Source: Dryomyza anilis | Lineage: Eukaryota; Arthropoda; Insecta; Diptera; Dryomyzidae | DNA length: 64,000 nucleotides | Direction: 5' to 3' | NCBI GenBank assembly: GCA_951804985.1 | Contig: OX638131.1 | Location: 35,929,544 to 35,993,543 of the forward strand | Part shown: piece by piece, positions 33,047-43,743 of the stretch | Numbering within the stretch: position 1 is the first letter of the stretch | How the letters are laid out: each line of letters starts with the position of its first letter | Notes under the pieces: generated by a model | The model's database searches: none | The model's input: the letters and a program-made list of their open reading frames with translations, nothing else | Told to the model about the DNA's origin: nothing | Made by a program: the position numbers and the translations under genes

Positions 33047-34370
33047 TTACACTGCCGTACACTCATTATTGTGCAGTTAATGTTGCAGCAGATATTGGAT
33101 GAATGTGTGGTGCTAATTTCGTAAATGGCATCAGTTTTGTCAAATTCTCTCTAGTTTTTGAGATGTAGCCCATTTTTAAATTTCCCATTATGTTGGTCTT
33201 CTTTTATATTTAAAATTCCAACAATTAAAAATAATTAATTTATCTTTTCTATATTAGATGCAGAAAATATCGCTTAACAATATGAACAATTGATTTAATT
33301 CGTGACAAATTTTGTTTGCGAGATATAAGCAAAAGAAATTCAAATTTTTTCAAAAGGTTGAAAATTTTGGTAATCTAATACTAGCCGCGGTAGCTTAGTG
33401 GTTAGTGCGTTGGACTTCGAGCCGAAAGGTTCCCAGTTCAAGCCTGGACTGGGGCTAACAACATCTTTTCATAGAAACATTTTTCTATAACGCGCTACCT
33501 CTCGTCAGTAAATGGCAAACCTACGAGAGTAAAACCATTGCCTATCGGCTCTCACCAGCCGTTCGGATTCGGCAATAAACTGTAGGCCCCACCACTTTGA
33601 GTACAAATATAACACGCACAGCTCAAAATGGTGAGAGAGCTCGGCCTAAGTTCTTATAGGACTGTTGTGCCAAACTAATATTATTATTATATAATACTTT
33701 ATTACTTAGTGGACAAAAATGTTAAAAAATATTTTTATGAACTTTTATGTGGCGCCAAGTATCTTCTGTAAAACCACATATAAAAAAATAAATTATGACT
33801 CTTGATTAAAAAGTTATAAATACTATATTAAAAAAAGACACCATTTTTTACATGATAAATTAGAATCCACAAAATTTACAAAATCAGAAAATTTTAATTT
33901 AAGTAGTGAAAAAAGTTGCCATTATTTAATCTAGAATTATAACTTTTTAACTAAAAGACGTATTTTATTTTCTTAAATAGGGGTTTAAAAAGGATACATG
34001 GCGCTACATAACTTGGCATAAAAACATTTTTAGCGTTTTTGTCCATTGTGTAAAAACTTTTTCATTCATGATATTTAAAATTTTTTTTTTTTAATTTTGA
34101 ACTTCTTTTGCTTATATTCCGCAAACAAATTTTTTGCACGCATAAAATCAAATTTTTATTTTGTGGCGCAAGGTTTTCTGCATCTAATATCGATGATATA
34201 ATGTCATACTTTTTATTTATTTGAATTTTAAAAATAAAAGAAAATCAAATATAATGGGAAATTAAAAAATAAGCTGTATCTCAAAAACTGGATCCAATTT
34301 GACTAAACTGATGCCATTTTAGGAATCAGCACTATAAATGTTAAAATTTTAATTTTGTCGGGCAGTGTTA
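33047..34370. mobile_element. CACTG-ended foldback element with TTA target duplication
   Basis: The element is 33050-34367, starting CACTGCC and ending GGCAGTG, flanked by TTA (33047-33049, 34368-34370). Its two halves are long inverted arms: for example GGCATCAGTTTTGTCAAATT (about 33127) against AATTTGACTAAACTGATGCC (about 34294), and AAATTTCCCATTATG (33176) against ATAATGGGAAATT (34252). CACTG termini with a 3-bp duplication fit the CACTA/EnSpm-type superfamily, but no transposase is present. SINE copy 4 lies in the left arm. The paralogue at 37306-37308 has a single TTA at the same point. Confidence 0.75.
33382..33692 (+). mobile_element. tRNA-derived SINE copy 4
   Basis: The tRNA-like head AGCCGCGGTAGCTTAGTGG, box B-like GTTCAAGCCT, common body and ATT-repeat tail ending near 33692 are all present. 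It is nested in the left arm of the CACTG foldback. The TSD is not clear (weak match of AATAC on both sides). Confidence 0.85.
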
Positions 34371-34640
34371 AAAACTAAAAAAAACACGCCGATTTGTTGC
34401 TGTATTCTTCGCAAAAAGAACACATCTTCAGGTGTCTGTTGTTGTTTTCATAGATATTTCTTTCTTTGTAATATTCGCTCGAATGCTTTGTTTTGCGAGG
34501 TCGCCATCTATTTGTTAGTGTCCTTATCTGTCTGTTGAAGGTAACTGAAACCAATTTTCTAGATATTCGGACATTATGTTCTTAGGTAACAAAAATGTAA
34601 CTAAGTACAATTTGTCTTGATGTGCAGAAGTTTTTTTTTT

Positions 34641-36184
34641 ATTAAAGTAAATAAGTGCCTAATTAGAAAGTAATGTTAAAACTTATCTGAAATAAAGAAC
34701 GTTGTTCCGAAGTTAATTTCTTTGTATCCATTGTTTTTATAAGGACTACGAACAATAAGACAAATAATCTGGTAAAGTATGGGTAATAAAAAATAAAATG
34801 CGAGTGCAAACTAAAATATATTCAATAATACGAATGAAATGAAGAAAGTACGAAATAAGTAAAGTAAGAATTATAGTGATTACGAGATTTAGTTTAGTAC
34901 TAAAAATCAATAAAATACATTTTTTTTTAATGTTACTGCTTTCTTAATATTCCTGCCCTATACTCTGATTTAATATGTATTTGTTGAAATTTACAATTTA
35001 AATATTTACCTATGTAAAAGATTTATATAATACCAACTCTTTCTTTTTAGGGTTTACCACAAGTTCTTTATGTCGAATGCCTATACTATGTTATTTATAT
35101 TTTTGCTCATTTTATTTCGTTCTAAGTAGTAGAGAGGTATAACATTGTACTATATTTCTTTTGTTGTACTACACAATTCGGTAAAGAGCAAAACATTCAT
35201 TTTGCAAGAATAACAAAGAAGTTTTTCATCTTGTACTGTGGCCGTGTAAGTAGTTTTGCCTGAGGAGAAAACATTTTGTTTTATTTTGTGTGTGTGTTTT
35301 TTTTCTAGAGATTCCTTGTTATTTTAAAGACATTTTTAATATTTTGTTTTAGAATTACACTATATTTTATGTTCTCTGTGAAAGTTTTACATATTTAGTA
35401 TAAATTTGAAATGGAGCAAGAGAGTTATGTTGCGGTAAAAGGGTAGAATATTGTTTTTGGAGTACGCTTCTTATTGAAAAATGATTATATAAAGAGGAAA
35501 TTTTATATTAGAAAGAAATTAATATTGAATAAAAGTTATTATTTCAATAATCTTCTTAAGAATATATTCACAAAATATCTGTTTCCTTTACAACTTTACA
35601 ATTTAAATCAACATACAATATTTTTTAAATCTTTTTATGCACATATCTGATTATTTGCTTTTCAGAGCTCCCCAATTTTCTTTATTTTCAAAAGTATTTG
35701 CACATCATTAGCCTTATATGTTACTTTATAGGTACTTAATTTGCAATAAAGATTTTTATGTATGTTTGCCTTTGCATCGACTTATAGCTTACATATTGTG
35801 TTTGATAGCTACAATTAATATTTTATGTTTAATAAATTCTCAGAATATTACTTTGTCGCAACTTGTCTAGAATTTGGCCCAAAAATTTACATATTTTTAT
35901 TATGTTATTCAGCCGGCATTTGAGATAAGAATGAAAATCACGGCATGTTGAGTGTGAGTTGAAAGGGATTTGTACCAATAATGATCATCATGAGCATTGC
36001 TTGTTATTGAATATGTGTAAACATATTAAGGTTGATTTACGTAAACAAAATAATGTCGAAATAAAAAAGTTATAAATAGATTTTTCTAATTATGGTAGGT
36101 ATCCATTAAATACTAAATTTCATGTTGTTTTCCAACTTTATTAGTGGATATTGTGAACAAACACTGTCTGAGATAATACTATAT
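34641..36184. other. AT-rich spacer, nothing recognised
   Basis: About 1.5 kb of AT-rich DNA with no recognisable coding fragment, RNA gene or terminal repeat. Confidence 0.4.
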
Positions 36185-36600
36185 ATCCCTAGTAGAAATT
36201 GGCCCGATGCGCCATCGGGTAATGATCGGGTTTTCGTTGGGTAAGCCTTATTAGAGAAAATATGATCATTGCCCTTATCATGCTTACCATACCAGGGTTT
36301 ACATTATCTAAGTAGTCAATGTTCCCGATCATAGGTACATTATTTGTTCCTCATAACGAAATCAGCATGAGGCAATGATCGAGATTTAATGAGAGAAAAC
36401 CTATTATGTTCGGGCTCTGACAAGGCAATTGTCGGGTAAATAATAAATTGCCCGATCAGTACATGATCATGTCCTGAGGTCAGTACATGATCAGGACACT
36501 GCGTTACAAGGACATTATGGTCCTCGTCATATCCCGATCGTCTCAAATAATGACATGATCACTTCATGACCATAGCCCTACCAAAATTTCTACTAGGGAT
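36185..36600. mobile_element. MITE with ATCCCTAGTAGAAATT termini
   Basis: Perfect 16-bp inverted ends: ATCCCTAGTAGAAATT at 36185-36200 and its reverse complement at 36585-36600. The interior is filled with GATCATG/CCCGATC/TGATCGGG words in both orientations, giving strong self-complementarity. The minus-strand ORF at 36340-36546 is a by-product. A related fragment is at about 56095-56220. Confidence 0.7.
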
Positions 36601-37015
36601 TCTGAAAGTATGCTTAAAATCAGAATGATTATTCAAGATCAGGTTTTATATTTTATAATCTACTCTATAATTAAAATTTTTATTCACTTTTGTTATTCGT
36701 TTGTAACACCTAAAAAGAGACGTGTCCGGTATGAAATAGTATATATACTTACTCACTTAATTTATTGATGATTTATTTGTCTACATCTTATAAAAAATAT
36801 AAGTGATCTTCTAGTGGGTAACTTCGACTTCAAAAATGTATCTTGTTGTTAAAACTCTGAAAACCAAACAAAATAAGTCAAATCTTGAATTTTAACTAAA
36901 TTTGCTCAACAGATTAAGAGTTTCAAGATATGTATTGACTTTTTTTTTACCGACCACTTTTTCTAGAGATACAGAGTGGATTGAAAAATAAATAACTTTT
37001 GCTTATATTGAAATA
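36601..37015. other. AT-rich spacer, nothing recognised
   Basis: No feature was recognised between the MITE and the Helitron fragment. Confidence 0.4.
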
Positions 37016-37116
37016 CTAGAAAGGACCTGTGCTTCGCTGTGGACGTACTTTCCCGTAGAATTTATCTCGGTAGAATTTTTCCGAGTAGAAGATTTAGTGT
37101 GGTGATTTTACACGGA
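37016..37116 (-). mobile_element. Helitron-like 3'-end fragment
   Basis: On the minus strand it ends with CTAG at 37016-37019 followed by T, preceded by a small hairpin region and the same TAGAAT/TAGAAG short repeats and one TTTAGTGTGGTGA unit found in the complete element at 31639-32837. The rest of the element is missing. Confidence 0.65.
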
Positions 37117-37620
37117 GGGAAATAAAATTCTAAAACTCGAGAAGAATTCAGTTAGAAACAATAATAGTAGAATTTGACTAATATCAATAAAAAACTACTA
37201 AAATTCAAGAATTTGTCATCTGGATATCAAGAAAGCAAATTACTTAATTGTCAAAAAAGTAAACAAACTTTCTAACTGGATTTTCAGAAGTGAATTTATG
37301 GATTATTAAAAACCAAAAAGAACACGCAAAATTGTTGCTGTATTCATCGCAAAAAGAACACGTGTTCATGCATTGTTGTTGTTTTCACCAATATTGCTCT
37401 GTCTGTATGCTTTGTTTTGCGAGGTCACCATCTGTTTGTTAATCTGCCTGTCTGTCTGTTGAAAGTAACTAAGTCAAATTTTTCTAGATATTCAGACATT
37501 TAGTTCTTAGGTATCAAAAAAGTAACTAAGTACAATTTTTCTGGATTGCAATTTTTTTTCTTCTTAGGTATCAAAAAACGGCATGATATACAATGTTTGC
37601 ATGTGTGTTTTTTCACGAAT
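37117..37620 (+). repeat. Dispersed repeat 'K', copy 2, with empty site
   Basis: Collinear with 32900-33049 plus 34371-34640, lacking the 1.3-kb CACTG foldback: at the junction it reads GGATTATTAAAAACC with a single TTA (37306-37308). It ends in two degenerate copies of TTCTTAGGTATCAAAAAA-type sequence. Confidence 0.65.
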
Positions 37621-38035
37621 AGAACAACAAAGCACAGTCAGACAAGCAAGCGTCTGTGTATGTATGAATGTTAAAGATATAAATAGAAAAAACGATTTTT
37701 CCTACGAATATTGGTATGGTTTCAGTTCGTAAACATAAATTTAGGTTCAATTTTGCATAAATACCAACTTGATTTCATTCCATTGTTATCTAAATACACT
37801 ATACAATGCTTATGGGTAACGTGCGGAGGGTTCATACAAAACCAACAGAAGAGGCAACAGACGAGGAGAAAGTGTATAAGGCAAAGGTAAGTAAACGGTT
37901 TCAGAATAATATACTGAGATTAATGTAAATAATAATAAAAATAAAATAAACAATTCAATTACATTAAGTATTCAAAGAAGTAATTTACTATACAAAAATG
38001 CATATAGGTAATAAAGTTCTAAATGAACAATAAAT
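37621..38035. other. Short stretch with no recognised feature
   Basis: The stretch around 37800-37890 (GTGCGGAGGGTTC...GAGAAAGTG, then CAAAGGTAAGTAAAC) is less AT-rich and ends in a donor-like GGTAAGTA near 37887 on the plus strand, but no exon can be defended. Confidence 0.3.
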
Positions 38036-38460
38036 TAACTAAAATATATTTTTTTATGTTAGCTTCGAAATAATTGCTTTAGTTACTCTCAACATATCGA
38101 CAGACAGACACACGAACAAACAGATCGGACTGACAAACGAACAAAGTACAACAAAACATAATAGCGGCAAAGCAAGATTGAAAAAACAACAACTATACGA
38201 ACACGTGTTCATTAAATTTTGGGACGAAAATAACAACAACGTTTTTGATACCTAAAAAATTAATAACTGAATTCAAGACTTATTCTACTTAGTTACTTTC
38301 TTGATACCTAAGAAATTAATAACTGAATCCAAGAATAATTTTACTTAGTTACTTTTTTTGATACCCAAGAAATTATTAACTGAATCCAAGAAAAATTCTA
38401 CTTAGTTACTTTTTTTGACAACTAAGAAAATCTATTTCTTGAAATTAAGAATTTCTTGAT
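38036..38460 (-). repeat. Inverted copy of repeat 'K' with ~57-bp tandem units
   Basis: At 38190-38230, ACGAACACGTGTTCATTAAA and GACGAAAATAACAACAAC are reverse complements of 32868-32915. From 38250 to 38425 three or more tandem units of about 57 bp repeat the pattern (A)AGAAATTAATAACTGAATCC ... CTTAGTTACTTTTTTTGATA. Confidence 0.6.
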
Positions 38461-38479
38461 TCTTTCTGAATTTTGAAAC

Positions 38480-38748
38480 TTTTTTTCGGTTTCGGTGTTC
38501 TGAGTTGCGGTGTGGTGATTTTAGGTGTGGTGAATGACACGCTGACCTAAATTTCATTAAATTTGTTATCCCAATGGCTGATATTATTTTTTTTTTTAAT
38601 TTTTGGGTTATATGGGAGGTGCTACGTCCAGTCCACGAATACACCAAGATATAGCCTATACTCTTCCCAGATCCAACATACAAATTCTGTAAACTTTTTA
38701 TTCGATTCAGTTCAGTTGTTTTGACGCCTATTCGGAACATACATAAAT
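38480..38748 (-). mobile_element. Diverged Helitron-like fragment
   Basis: It has a few GTGTGGTGATTTTAG-like units (38508-38535) and a module beginning TATGGGAGGTGCTACGTCCA (about 38610) and ending TTTTGACGCCTATTCGG (about 38720). This order matches the complete element. The foldback at 38749-39671 interrupts it before its 5' end; sequence resembling the continuation (ACATACAGACACAAATACAA) resumes at 39672. Confidence 0.6.
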
Positions 38749-39671
38749 ATGTACATTAGACTAACAATGGAAAATCATGATTTCGAATCGAAAGGAGGTC
38801 ACCTCCTAGAAATGCTCTATTGGATGAGAAAATCGATGTGTAGAATTTGCAGCAAAATCGGAATATGAGAAATGGACCCGTAGGGACCTTAAAATAGCCA
38901 TTTTCGTACCTAAATCGATAATTTCAAAATTGTATTGAAATTATGTCTCCCAAACGCAATAAACTAAAAAAGTGGATAAATCATCAGTTGGACAATTTTA
39001 TTAGCTTTTCAAGAAACTATAAATAAAAAAATCGAATAAAAAATACAGAAGCAGTGATTATTTAAACAAGCATCCTGCGTTTTATATTTTCATTAGTTAC
39101 GCCTAGCCTAAAACACTTCAAACTCAAAAGTTCGATTCACATCTAAAATTTATTTTGAATATGTTTTTGACATCCCTTGCCATTTTTTTAGGATGAAATA
39201 ACAAAAAAAATTTAGTTTTTAAAATGCATTTTTGATGGAGTTTTTTACTATTTTTTTTAGTAATTAATAATTAAGTTTAGTAATTTAATTTCATCTTAAA
39301 ATAATCGCAAGGGATGTTAAAAACATATTCAAAATAAATTTTAGATGGCAATCGAACTTTTGAGTTTAAAGTGTTTCAGGCTAGGAGTGACTGATGAAAA
39401 TATAAAACGAAGCATCCTTCGTTAGATGACATATCTACATTTTTAGTTTATTGCGTTTGAGAGACATTATTTCAATTCAATTTTGAAATTGTTGATTTAT
39501 ATACGAAAACACATACTTTGAGGTCCCGGCGGGTTCATTTCCAATATTCGGATTTCGCTGAAAATTCTCCACATCGATTTTCTCATTCAATAGAAAATAT
39601 CTAGGGGGTGACCTTTAAAATCAAACTCAATGATTTTTTTTCATAAAAGTCATTGTCAGTCTAATGTACAT
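38749..39671. mobile_element. Long foldback element, arms ~450 bp
   Basis: The ends are ATGTACATTAGACTAACAAT (38749) and the near-perfect reverse complement at 39651-39671. Nearly the whole 923-bp element is one imperfect inverted repeat: AAACGCAATAAACTAAAAA (38953) pairs with TTTTTAGTTTATTGCGTTT (39440), and AACTCAAAAGTTCGATT (39120) pairs with AATCGAACTTTTGAGTTT-like sequence (39350). The arms appear 80-90% similar by eye. No ORF. A single-arm relative is at 24385-24580. Confidence 0.8.
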
Positions 39672-40130
39672 ACATACAGACACAAATACAAACATTCGAA
39701 AATACATTTTTTAAGCTAATAAAACAAGATTTGTGAAAATTATTCTCCGATACTCCGCACCTTATATTTGATGATGATTTTTATATCCATTCGATTTTCA
39801 GTGAAATATATTATTTTTAAAAAACTTTAAAGGTCTTTTTTATTTTAAAAATAAAGGTTTTCGGTTGAGAGTTATAAAACCTTTATTTTAAATGGATGAA
39901 AAACTAGGAAAAATATGTATGGATTATGGACTAAAAAACGAGACAAATATGAATCAAAAACCTAAAATATGAATATAAATGTGGTTTTATTTTAATTATT
40001 CTGGCCTCTCATGAAATTTATCTTTAGAAAAAATAAATTTTACTGAAAAAAAAAATATTTTTCAAACACAATTGTTTTTCTAATATTCGAATTACATTTG
40101 TATCTTCTGTGAAAAATGTAATTTACCTAG
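39672..40130. other. AT-rich spacer, nothing recognised
   Basis: It begins with a few bases resembling the Helitron-like module; the rest is AT-rich with no feature. At its right edge GTATCTTCTGTGA (about 40100) pairs with TCACAGAAGATAC (about 40526), so SINE copy 5 sits inside a small older inverted repeat. Confidence 0.4.
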
Positions 40131-40456
40131 GATTATAATAATTATAATAATAGTTTGGCGCTACAGTCCTGTATAGAACTTCGGCCAAGCTCTCGCCATT
40201 TTGAGCTGTGTTATATTTGTACTCAAATTGGTTGGACCTACAGTTTATTGCCGAATCCGAACGGCGGGTGAGAGCTTTTCATAGGCAATGTTTTACTCTC
40301 GTAGGTTTGCCATTTACTGACGAGAGGTAGCACGGTATAGAAAAATGTTTCTATGAAAAGATGTTGTTAGCCCCAGTCCACGCTTGAACCGGGGACCTTT
40401 CGGCTCGTAGTCCAACGCACTAACCACTGAGCTCTACCGCGGCTACATTTACCTAG
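40121..40456 (-). mobile_element. tRNA-derived SINE copy 5
   Basis: Reverse-oriented copy with body about 40131-40446. The putative TSD ATTTACCTAG is at 40121-40130 and 40447-40456; the right side carries a second tandem ATTTACCTAG (40457-40466). The head reads GAGCTCTACCGCGGCTAC with a 2-nt insertion relative to other copies. Confidence 0.85.
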
Positions 40457-40470
40457 ATTTACCTAGGATT

Positions 40471-41229
40471 TATATAAAAAGATCATTTTTTTGGAAAAAT
40501 GTAAAAATGCGATATGGTGTTTCTCACAGAAGATACAATGTAAATGGGGAATATTTTTATGTTTCAACCTGATGTAGATTGATCGTATTTTTCGTATGTC
40601 TTATACTGAACCATTATGTGCTTCAGATAATTACAAAAAAACAAATGAACGCCATTAATCCTTCACAACTCTTTTGTATAATGAGAATAAACATTCTATA
40701 TCAAACAGCTCACTGTGATCTTGCTTTACACCGAACCAATTTTGCTACAAATCACTATCTATTGTCTCCTGCAGTGATAACCAAATATAGTACCCTGCAG
40801 TAAGATTGTTTGATCCACTCCAAATATTTTTGAAATGTCAAAATTTTAGTGGAAATTTGTTGAAATTGAGACATTGGAGTCAGTTTTTATCAAAAATGTG
40901 AATTTATATGGATTTATTCAAATATATGAAGTTTTACTTAAAAATTCTTATAATATGTATTTAAATATTGAATATGTAAATCCATATAAAAACGAGCCTT
41001 GGTTATTGGTAAACCGAAAATTCAATTTTATGATGTTGCATTAATTGATTGTTGGAAAATGTTGATTTCAAACATTGCGTTTTTTTTTTTATTTGAATAA
41101 AGTGATTTCGACCTTTGCGTTGTTATTGCCGTCCTACAAATATTTTTAACTATATTTTTTTCGAAAATTTTCGAACATTGTTGTTTTTTTTTCGAATATA
41201 ATTTTTTTTTTTGGAAAATGATGATTTCG
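40471..41229. other. AT-rich spacer, nothing recognised
   Basis: The ORF at 40579-40803 has no domain. No termini or arrays were recognised beyond the inverted motif near 40526. Confidence 0.4.
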
Positions 41230-41368
41230 ACCTGCGTCGGTAGCTCGTCTGATTAGTCCGTTGGACTACGAGCGAAAATTCGCTGGTGCGTTTGATTACG
41301 AGCCGAAACATTTTTCTATGCGACGCTACTTCTCGGCAGTAAAATCTACGGGAGTAAAAATTTGAAAT
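41230..41368 (+). mobile_element. Degenerate SINE-like remnant
   Basis: GTCGGTAGCTCGTCTGATTA, GTTGGACTACGAGC, then a duplicated TTCGCTGGTGCG / GATTACGAGCCGAAA, CATTTTTCTATGC, CGCTACTTCTCGGCAGTAAA and TACGGGAGTAAAA align in order with the first half of the SINE. The tRNA middle is rearranged and the 3' half is absent. Confidence 0.6.
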
Positions 41369-41799
41369 TAACCTATATCCAAAACCGATAAAAATTAATC
41401 GATTATTACGAGTGGTTTGGAAATGAATGACGTCATGTCATAATATGATGCTGGATATAGTGGTACAATAAATCGACACTGTTTTTGAATTTTATAAGTT
41501 TTGTCTACCTTTTTGTATGGAATTTTAGAATATTAAAATTGGATTATATGAAATTATTTCATGTTGTACGGTGATAAAAGATAATTATTTGAATTAATAA
41601 TAATTTTTTCTAATTAACTTAAGCATTTGTGGAACTGTAGATACTGTTTTACTTATTGTGATTTTGTATATCGGGTGCTTATCTTCATCTTTATAATGTA
41701 TAATTGACAATTTTGCATACTCCAAGTAAATCGACTGTTCTAAATTAGCCTACATAATGCATTTAATATTGACTTTAAACTCTAATAATTTTAAAAGCC
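41369..41799. other. AT-rich spacer, nothing recognised
   Basis: No feature recognised. Confidence 0.4.
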
Positions 41800-42171
41800 T
41801 TCCATTGTATTGCCTGCCATTCTGAGCTGGACATAAAACGGACATCCATGGCAAATGTAAACAATGTCCTATGTCTTCGACTCTGCATGATGTCCGTTTC
41901 ACATAGGACACGCAGGATATTCTGCATAAAGCATTTGCATCACAGTGTTGCCAGGCCGATTAATGTTCGTTCGTTGCAATCGGCGAACGTTCGAGTCGAC
42001 CTACTATGGGGGGGGGGCCTGTAATTATGGCGAATGGCAACATCAACGTTTTACGCCCGAACGATGGAAGATACTTCCGTTTTATACCGTTCTGTTCCGT
42101 TTGGGACTGTGCACGTTGTTAACAAGCAAGAGAAGCCGGAAATGCTCGGAAGTATTGCGATGGTTGATGGG
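41800..42171. other. Less AT-rich island, left part; no assigned function
   Basis: Apparently single-copy sequence with CG-containing stretches (AATCGGCGAACGTTCGAGTC near 41978) and a run of nine G (about 42008). Together with 42919-43560 it forms a candidate conserved region split by the MITE at 42172-42918. The ORF at 41945-42196 has no recognised domain. Confidence 0.3.
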
Positions 42172-42918
42172 TACACCCAGAAAAAAAAACTGGTAAATTA
42201 AGGGTTAACTAAAAAGTAAAACAATTATTTCTAATATTAAAATTGGTCAATAAGGTGCATACTGTTAGTATAATAAAAATCATACTATAAATTAAATAGT
42301 TTTTTGTACCATTAATTTAATAATGCGCCCTATTAAATATAATAGCAAGACATATAAATTGAATTTTTGATGCATATTTCTATTTTTATGGTATAATAGA
42401 ATTAAATTTTATTTTACTATTGATTTAATAGTTTTTTTTCTAAGTGTGTTCACCATTTTGTAAAAACTTGCAGAATGACGCACATAACGAACATGTTTTT
42501 TTTAGTCTTATAGGAGATTAAATATTAAAACAATAGTATTTATACCTTTAATTTCAATAATAAACATTAAAACAATAGTATTATTACTATTGATTTTATA
42601 GTTTTTTTTCCAAGTGTGTTCACCATTTTATGAAAACTCGCAGAATGACGCACATAACGAACATGTTTTTTAGTCTTATAGGTGAAAAATTATTAAAACA
42701 ATAGTATTTATACCTTTAATTTCAATAATAACAATAGTATTATTACCTTTATATTCAAGAATATTGAAATTATTATATTAATAGTACTGAATGTTTCAAT
42801 TACTATAATGTTGTTCAGAAAACTTTTGAATTAATATGAAAAAATCATTAATACATAAACCATAAAATCAATGCTCGTACCATTAAATACTTATTGGAAA
42901 ATTTTCTTCTGAGTGTAG
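42172..42918. mobile_element. MITE-like insertion with internal 170-bp duplication
   Basis: Imperfect inverted ends: TACACCCAGAAAAAAAAA at 42172 and, on the other strand, TACACTCAGAAGAAAATT ending at 42918. Inside, a segment with AAGTGTGTTCACCATTTT, TGACGCACATAACGAACATG and TTAGTCTTATAGG occurs twice, offset by 170 bp (42441 and 42611). The rest is AATAGTATTA-rich. There is no coding capacity. ACAC(C/T)CAGAAAAA ends are also approximated at 49908-50398. Confidence 0.55.
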
Positions 42919-43743
42919 GATATATGGTAGAGTTGTTGTTGTTGCTATTGTGGTTGCTGCTGCGAAAGGAAAACTTTTCGACTGCAATTAATGGAAACGG
43001 TTAAAGTGTAAGGAAGTCAATTACGATATATGGAAAAGTTATGCTCGGGTCATGACTTCGCCACCACAGTGTAGCGCAGCTCCTCATATGCGATGTTGCC
43101 AGTAGAGATGCTTTAAATGAGCAAACTGCGAAAAAGTTTTATTAAATTAGTTGGTGAGATCATGCGGTCGGATGGTGTGAAATTTCAATTCTCCATAGTA
43201 CAAAGCTGTAAATATTTGATTGGTAAATTTGGTTGAAATTCAGTTCAATTCATTAAATTTTCACATATATCTTTTGCTTTTGACGAAAATTAATTGGTCG
43301 GCATCATTATAGAGTCTGCATTTATGCGTCTGATAAAATATGTTAATTATGTCTTGGTATTAAATGCACTGTGTCCATATTGCAAAGAAAATCGATTTAG
43401 CATCTGTGGCATTAACGTTCTTCGTTTTACGCAGCGGGTTTTTCGTGAAATCTCTTGAATCTCGTGCAGCTTCACTGAATTTTAATGCAATGCGTTTCCG
43501 TTGACTACTTTTTGCAATGCTTGGGGTTTAAACTCTACTTAATTTTTAGCGATTGGCGCCAATGGATTTTTTTTACTTTATACATTTAAAAATTTAAGAA
43601 AATATTGATTGGTATGAACATTTTTACGCAGTTAAGGTAAATTGAATTATTTTGTATATTTTTTTACATTTTAATTAGGAATTGAAACAGTAACCATCAC
43701 CGATATATTTTAAAAATCGTTTATATTTAAAACCGTTAAATTA
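42919..43743. other. Less AT-rich island, right part; no assigned function
   Basis: It starts with a GTTGTTGTTGTTGC-type run (about 42940) followed by apparently unique sequence to about 43560 and AT-rich DNA after that. No domain-bearing ORF. It may be non-coding exon or regulatory DNA; nothing in the sequence decides this. Confidence 0.3.

Larger units (their letters stand above)
32860..34640 (+). repeat. Dispersed repeat 'K', copy 1, with nested insertions
   Basis: It matches 37130-37620. Shared blocks are CTAATATCAATAAAA and ACTACTAAAATTC (about 32925), GTCAAAAAAGTAAACAA-like sequence, TTGTTGCTGTATTC, CGCAAAAAGAACAC and GCTTTGTTTTGCGAGGTC (about 34485), then TTCTTAGGTAACAAAAATGT. Copy 2 lacks 33050-34367, which identifies that block as an insertion. 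No protein is encoded. The class is unknown. Confidence 0.6.
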
